Origin: Bradyrhizobium guangxiense
GTDB taxonomy: Bacteria; Pseudomonadota; Alphaproteobacteria; Rhizobiales; Xanthobacteraceae
Direction: 5' to 3'
Assembly: GCF_004114915.1 (NCBI RefSeq)
Contig: NZ_CP022219.1
Coordinates: forward strand, 2,200,501 to 2,264,500
Length of the DNA stretch: 64,000 nucleotides
The notes under the pieces were generated by a model. It had not been told where the DNA came from and searched no databases. It saw only the letters and a list, made by a program, of their open reading frames with translations. How positions within the stretch are numbered: the first letter of the stretch is position 1; every line of letters begins with the position of its first letter. A program made the position numbers and the translations under genes. Below are positions 59,844 through 64,000 of this stretch, one piece after another.

Positions 59844-61277
59844 ATGATGCGCACGATCGTCCTGGTGCACCGCTGGCTCGGGATCGCGTTCTGCCTGCTG
59901 TTCGCGATGTGGTTTGCGACGGGAATCGTGATGCACTTCGTGCCGTTCCCGTCACTCACCGAAGCGGAGCGATTTGCCGGCCTTGCGCCGGTGGATCGTG
60001 GGCAGGTCCGAATGGCGGTCGACGACGCGGTGGCTGCCGGCGCGATCAAGGATGCCACGCGCGTTCGGCTGATCCAGCGGAGTGACGGGCCGGCCTACGT
60101 CGTGTCGGGAGAATCGGGCGTGCGCGCGGTCCGCGCCTCCGATGGACAGGACGCACGATTGGCATCGATCGACGTCGCGCTGGCGATCGCGCAGGATTAC
60201 GCCCGCCGCCGTGGTCTCGACGCCGGCCGGGCCGCGTTCATCGCGCGCTCCGACCATGATCAATGGAGCGTACCGAACGGCTTCGATCGTCATCGGCCCT
60301 TGTTCCGCATCGCGGTCGGAGACGCCGCGGGAACGGAGGTCTATGTCTCGTCGCGCACCGGCGAGGTCGTCCTCGATACGACGCGAGGCGAGCGCGGCTG
60401 GAATTGGGCCGGCAGTGTGCTGCACTGGATCTATCCAACGATCCTGCGCAGCAACTGGTCCCTGTGGGACCCCGTCGTCTGGACGCTGTCGCTGCTGGCC
60501 CTGGTCGCGGCCATGCTTGGGGCATTGCTCGGAATCCTGCAGATCAGGGTGCGCGGAGGCCGCATGTCCTCACCCTATCGCGGCTGGCATGCGCTGCATC
60601 ATCTCCTTGGCCTCGTGGCCACTTTGTTCGTGCTGACCTGGATCTTCAGCGGCTGGCTCTCGATGGACCACGGCCGCTTATTCTCGCGCGGGGACCCGGC
60701 CCCCGCCGAAGCTGGCGCGATAAACGCCGTGCCGGACTGGACCGCGGCTCCATCGCTCGATCGAGAGCCGATATCGTCCTCGGCCCACGAGGTCGAATGG
60801 TTCGCCTTCAACGGCAATCTCTACCGTCGCGAGCGCGTGGGCCTCGACAGGCAGATCCTGGTCGGAGGACGCGAAGCACCACGCGATGGACGCGCGAAAT
60901 TCATCAGCGCGCCGGAAGCTCGGGGCCTCGCGAGCCGGCTTTCGCCCGGATGCGATATGCCGTCCGTTCTCGCTGCCGACGATGACTACCGCGCTCAATC
61001 GGCACTTCCGGGCGCCCCGGTCTACCGCGCCCGCTGCGGCGAGCTCTGGTTCGACATCGACGCTGCCGACGGCCGTGTGCTGCAACGGCTGGACGCCTCG
61101 CGGCGCGCCTATCGCTGGTTCTACAGCGCCCTCCACACGTTCGATTTTCCGATCCTCATGGCGCATCCGCGTTTGCGCGACATCCTGATCGTCGGGCTCT
61201 GCTGCCTTGGATTGATGTTCTCCGTCACCGGCATCGTCATCGGATGGCGACGCCTGCGCTCGACCTTTGCGGCTTAA
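59844..61277 (+). CDS. PepSY-associated membrane protein
   Basis: This 477-aa inner-membrane protein has an N-terminal helix with a histidine (RTIVLVHRWLGIAFCLLFAM, residues 3-22), a large periplasmic PepSY domain, a middle helix pair around HALHHLLGLVATLFVLTWIF, and a C-terminal helix. Such PiuB/FsrB-like proteins accompany siderophore receptors and are believed to reduce or release the chelated metal. Here it is co-transcribed with a B12-regulated receptor. That suggests reduction or release of a cobalt complex. ATG 59847 is an alternative start. Confidence 0.82.
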   Translation: MMRTIVLVHRWLGIAFCLLFAMWFATGIVMHFVPFPSLTEAERFAGLAPVDRGQVRMAVDDAVAAGAIKDATRVRLIQRSDGPAYVVSGESGVRAVRASDGQDARLASIDVALAIAQDYARRRGLDAGRAAFIARSDHDQWSVPNGFDRHRPLFRIAVGDAAGTEVYVSSRTGEVVLDTTRGERGWNWAGSVLHWIYPTILRSNWSLWDPVVWTLSLLALVAAMLGALLGILQIRVRGGRMSSPYRGWHALHHLLGLVATLFVLTWIFSGWLSMDHGRLFSRGDPAPAEAGAINAVPDWTAAPSLDREPISSSAHEVEWFAFNGNLYRRERVGLDRQILVGGREAPRDGRAKFISAPEARGLASRLSPGCDMPSVLAADDDYRAQSALPGAPVYRARCGELWFDIDAADGRVLQRLDASRRAYRWFYSALHTFDFPILMAHPRLRDILIVGLCCLGLMFSVTGIVIGWRRLRSTFAA

Positions 61278-61289
61278 CGCGCATATAAT
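61260..61289 (+). promoter_or_regulatory. Candidate promoter for the decarboxylase-hydantoinase pair
   Basis: A perfect -10 TATAAT (61284-61289) is preceded 18 bp upstream by TCGACC (61260-61265), a partial -35. The TATA-ATC-TATA dyad at 61284-61294 could bind a regulator. It overlaps the end of the PepSY gene. Confidence 0.4.
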
Positions 61290-61393
61290 CTATACGCAGC
61301 ATGCAAATTGCGGGGTTGCGCCGGTGCGGTCGGCCGCGGATGATCGCGGAAGGAGCGTCGCCGCGCTTCGTCGCATCGGAGCGAATGTGATCG

Positions 61394-62134
61394 ATGGCAA
61401 TCTTGCGCAAACGTCTCGGCATGATCACGCCGTCCTCCAACTCGGTGCTGGAGCCGGTCACCAGCGCCATGCTGCAGGGCGTTGACGGCGTCAGTGCGCA
61501 TTTCTCGCGATTCCGCGTCACCGAGATCGCGCTGGACGCCGCGGCGCTGAGCCAGTTTGACGCATCGGTTATGCTGCCGGCGGCCGAATTGCTGGCGGAC
61601 GCCAAAGTCGATGCCGTCGCCTGGAACGGGACCTCGGCAAGTTGGCTCGGCATTGGCCGCGACAGAAGCCTTTGCACCGCCATCACCACGCGCACCGGCG
61701 TGCCGGCGACGACCTCGACGCTCGCCTGCATCGACGCCGTTCGCGCGCTCGGCGCCAAGCGTGTTGGCCTCGTCTCGCCCTACATGGACGATGTGCAGCG
61801 GCGCATCGTGGATGTCTGGGCGGAGGAGGGGATCCCCACGCAGGCCGAGCAGCACCTCGGTCTGCGGGACAATTTTTGCTTCGGCGAAGTCCCGCCTGCG
61901 ACCATCGCGGATATGATCCGGGCCGTCGCTAGGGAGGGCGCGGATGCCGTCGTCGTCCTCTGCACCAATTTCGATGGCGCTGCGCTGGCCGCCCCGCTTG
62001 AGCGTGAGCTGGATATCGCAGTGCTTGACTCGGTCGCGGTCACGCTGTGGCGGACGCTCGGCCTCGCCGGCGGCGACATCGGGGCTCTTGCCGAATGGGG
62101 CCGGATCTTCCAGACATTGCCGGTCATCAAGTGA
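61394..62134 (+). CDS. Asp/Glu racemase superfamily protein, AMDase-like active site
   Basis: This 246-aa protein belongs to the aspartate/glutamate racemase, maleate isomerase and arylmalonate decarboxylase superfamily. The first active-site position, cysteine in racemases, is G79 in WNGTSASW, while C190 in VVLCTNFDG is retained. In Bordetella arylmalonate decarboxylase the same pattern (G74-T75-S76 with C188) supports decarboxylation. The spacing here is 111 residues against 114 there. The stop lies 11 bp before the preferred hydantoinase start and overlaps an alternative GTG. A decarboxylase on a ring-opened or malonate-like compound is inferred. Confidence 0.8.
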   Translation: MAILRKRLGMITPSSNSVLEPVTSAMLQGVDGVSAHFSRFRVTEIALDAAALSQFDASVMLPAAELLADAKVDAVAWNGTSASWLGIGRDRSLCTAITTRTGVPATTSTLACIDAVRALGAKRVGLVSPYMDDVQRRIVDVWAEEGIPTQAEQHLGLRDNFCFGEVPPATIADMIRAVAREGADAVVVLCTNFDGAALAAPLERELDIAVLDSVAVTLWRTLGLAGGDIGALAEWGRIFQTLPVIK

Positions 62135-62145
62135 CGGAGACGCAT

Positions 62146-63555
62146 GTGACGCAGCTCGATCTCGCCATTCGCGGCGGCACCATCGTGACGGCCAGCGACG
62201 AGTTTCGCGCCGACATCGGCATTCGCGACGGCCACATCGTCGCCATCGCCGATCGCATCGAGGGTGCGGCCCGTGAGATCGATGCGTCCGGGCTGCTGGC
62301 GCTGCCTGGCGGCATCGACAGCCACGTTCACATCTCGCAGCCCTCCGGCCCGGACGTGGTGATGGCCGACGACTTTGCCTCGGCGACGCGTGCGGCGGCC
62401 GCCGGCGGCAACACCATGGTGCTGCCCTTCGCGCTGCAGGAGAAGGGGACCTCGCTGCGCGCGTGCGTCGAGAGTTACCGCAAGCTCGCCGAGGGCGAGT
62501 GTTACATCGACACCGCCTTCCACCTCATCATCTCCGATCCGACCGCGGTGGTGCTCGGACAGGAACTGCCGGCCCTGGTCAAGGATGGCTACACCTCGTT
62601 CAAGGTGTTCATGACCTATGACGACCTCGTGCTCAGCGACAAGCAGCTGCTCGAGGTGTTCGACGTGGCGCGCCGCGAGGAGGCGCTGGTGATGGTCCAT
62701 TGCGAGGGCTATGACGCGATCCGTTTCCTCACCACCAAGCTCGAGCGTGAAGGCCACATCGCGCCCTTTTATCACGGCACCTCGCGGCCACAGGCCGTCG
62801 AGCGCGAGGCAACGCACCGCGCCATCAGCCATGCCGAGATCGTCGGCGTGCCCATTATGATCGTCCACGTCTCCGGCCGCGAGGCAATGGAGCAGGTGCG
62901 CTGGGCCCAGCAGCGCGGCCTGCCGGTGCATGCGGAGACCTGTCCGCAATACGTCACGCTCACCGCCGACGACATGAAGGGCCTCAACATGGACATCACG
63001 GGCGCGAAATATGTCTGCTCTCCGCCGCCGCGCGATGTCGAGAGCCAGCAGGCGATCTGGGAGGGCATCACGACAGGCGTGTTCCAGACCTTCTCTTCCG
63101 ACCATTGCCCGTTCCGCTACGACGACCCCAAGGACAAGCTGACGCCGAATGCACGCACCTCGTTCCGCTGGGTGCCGAATGGCATCCCCGGGGTTGAGAC
63201 GCGGCTGCCGATCCTGTTCTCTGAGGGCGTGTCGAAGGGGCGCATCACGCTGCAGAAGTTTGTCGAGCTGACTGCGACGAACCATGCGCGCATCTATGGT
63301 CTCTATCCGCGCAAGGGCTCGATCGGCATCGGTTTCGATGCCGACGTCGTGCTGTGGGATCCCAAACTGACGAAGCCGATCCGGCAGGCCGATCTGCACC
63401 ACGGCGCGGACTACACGCCCTGGGAAGGTTTTGAGGTCACCGGCTGGCCAGTCACGACCATCGCGCGGGGCCGCGTGGTGTATGAGCAGGGCAGGATCGT
63501 CGGCGACAAGGGCGCGGGCGAAGTGCTCAGCCGGGGCAAGTCGAGCCTGGTCTGA
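62146..63555 (+). CDS. Dihydropyrimidinase / D-hydantoinase
   Basis: This 469-aa cyclic amidohydrolase opens hydantoin or dihydropyrimidine rings. The binuclear metal site is complete: H60 and H62 (DSHVHI), the carboxylated lysine K153 (YTSFKVFM), H185 (VHCEG), H241 (VHVSG) and D319 (SSDHCPF). GTG 62146 has GGAG 6 nt upstream; GTG 62131 overlaps the previous stop but has no site. The gene is coupled to the decarboxylase-like gene. The product would be an N-carbamoyl amino acid, but no carbamoylase gene is in the window. Confidence 0.9.
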   Translation: MTQLDLAIRGGTIVTASDEFRADIGIRDGHIVAIADRIEGAAREIDASGLLALPGGIDSHVHISQPSGPDVVMADDFASATRAAAAGGNTMVLPFALQEKGTSLRACVESYRKLAEGECYIDTAFHLIISDPTAVVLGQELPALVKDGYTSFKVFMTYDDLVLSDKQLLEVFDVARREEALVMVHCEGYDAIRFLTTKLEREGHIAPFYHGTSRPQAVEREATHRAISHAEIVGVPIMIVHVSGREAMEQVRWAQQRGLPVHAETCPQYVTLTADDMKGLNMDITGAKYVCSPPPRDVESQQAIWEGITTGVFQTFSSDHCPFRYDDPKDKLTPNARTSFRWVPNGIPGVETRLPILFSEGVSKGRITLQKFVELTATNHARIYGLYPRKGSIGIGFDADVVLWDPKLTKPIRQADLHHGADYTPWEGFEVTGWPVTTIARGRVVYEQGRIVGDKGAGEVLSRGKSSLV

Positions 63556-63797
63556 TCGGGGCGCCGCTCGACCTCTCCTTGAGCTGGAATCTTCTCTCTT
63601 ACTGATCGTACAATAAAGAGAGGCAGAGCCGACCACCGTGCATAGCTCGTGGGCGCTCGGCCATCCCGCACCTCCGCTTGGTCGCCTGCAAATTAGACAG
63701 ATCATTTCGACCCCTCCGATTGCAGCGCAGCGAGCATTACGTTTTTCGCGGAGGAATCCATGGTGCGCTGCACTTTTCCGGGAGGGACGAGGGTCGC
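63556..63797. other. Non-coding gap after the hydantoinase gene
   Basis: No convincing gene is seen here. A short 7-bp stem (CTCTCTT at 63594 with AAGAGAG at 63616) with a 15-nt loop may be a weak terminator. Short open frames in this stretch lack domains and ribosome binding sites. Confidence 0.5.
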
Positions 63798-64000
63798 ATG
63801 GGCGTGCCGTCTGCGCAGGCAGCGCTGCACCAAAACGTGCAGGGCGGGGCGCGGCGCGCCACGCCGACCGCGCGCTGGCGCAGTGGATTGCGGCACCGCT
63901 GGCCCTATCCCGCGCCCATCACTCTGTCGCACGCTCGCAGACGGTGGCATGACAGGCCATGCATGATGAGCGCGCACGAGGTTGCGATGAACGGGAACGA
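63798..64000 (+). CDS. Possible start of the next gene, cut by the window edge
   Basis: This frame is open from ATG 63798 to the edge (67 codons) and has GAGGG about 5 nt upstream. It begins MGVPSAQAALHQNVQG and is arginine-rich. An in-frame ATG at 63963 or 63966 (MSAHEVAMNGNE) could instead be the true start. No family can be recognised from so little sequence. Confidence 0.25.
   Translation, partial: MGVPSAQAALHQNVQGGARRATPTARWRSGLRHRWPYPAPITLSHARRRWHDRPCMMSAHEVAMNGN

Overview
The window looks like a chromosomal segment of a Bradyrhizobium-type alphaproteobacterium. Support for this comes from high GC throughout, two copies of a 45-bp palindromic repeat and one REP-like palindrome of the kind I associate with Bradyrhizobium intergenic regions, a norCBQD nitric oxide reductase operon with FNR/FixK/NnrR-type boxes, and a complete late aerobic cobalamin pathway. 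The genus is inferred from memory of such genomes, not from a search. I saw no tRNA, rRNA, CRISPR array, insertion sequence or phage gene.

Layout. 1-2.8 kb: the end of a multiple-monosaccharide ABC transporter (gguA, gguB). 2.8-8.9 kb: nitric oxide respiration, norE, a norF-like gene, norC, norB, norQ and norD, with three candidate anaeroboxes and a small divergent membrane-protein gene. 8.9-18.4 kb: a polyol or ketose catabolic cluster holding a HAD phosphatase, a SorC-type regulator with a likely operator, a SmoEFGK-like ABC importer, an SDR dehydrogenase, an FGGY kinase and a PfkB (MtlZ-like) kinase. 18.4-26.4 kb: a LysR regulator divergent from an amidase and a five-gene Dpp/Opp-type peptide importer. 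26.7-29.5 kb: two tandem secreted acidic RTX-like proteins, each preceded by an almost identical leader. 29.6-34.2 kb: a P-loop kinase, two tiny genes (53 and 57 codons), a 2H phosphoesterase, and an MhqO/MhqD-like pair divergent from a LysR regulator.

34.2-57.1 kb is an almost complete cobalamin locus: bluB, cobS(V), cobU(P), cobD, cobC, cobQ, cobO, a DUF1636 protein, cobW, N, G, H, I, J, K, L, E, M, B, A, a lone CbiM-like protein, cobF, cobT(U) and an alpha-ribazole phosphatase-like gene. Three cobalamin riboswitches control (i) the DUF1636-cobW-cobN-cobGHIJ operon, (ii) cbiM-cobF-cobT, and (iii) a TonB-dependent receptor with a PepSY membrane protein (57.5-61.3 kb). Together these genes take uroporphyrinogen III through hydrogenobyrinic acid a,c-diamide, cobalt insertion, adenosylation and nucleotide loop assembly, and couple the pathway to envelope uptake. 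The small cobaltochelatase subunits (CobS/CobT in the Pseudomonas denitrificans naming) and the CobR reductase are not in the window.

61.3-64.0 kb holds a decarboxylase/racemase-superfamily protein translationally coupled to a hydantoinase/dihydropyrimidinase, then about 450 bp with at most the start of another gene.

The items that look least described are the tandem 32-residue-repeat secreted proteins with their conserved leader, the riboswitch-controlled receptor/PepSY and orphan CbiM modules, the overlapping divergent start codons of cobK and cobL, and the pair of tiny genes at 30.4-30.8 kb.
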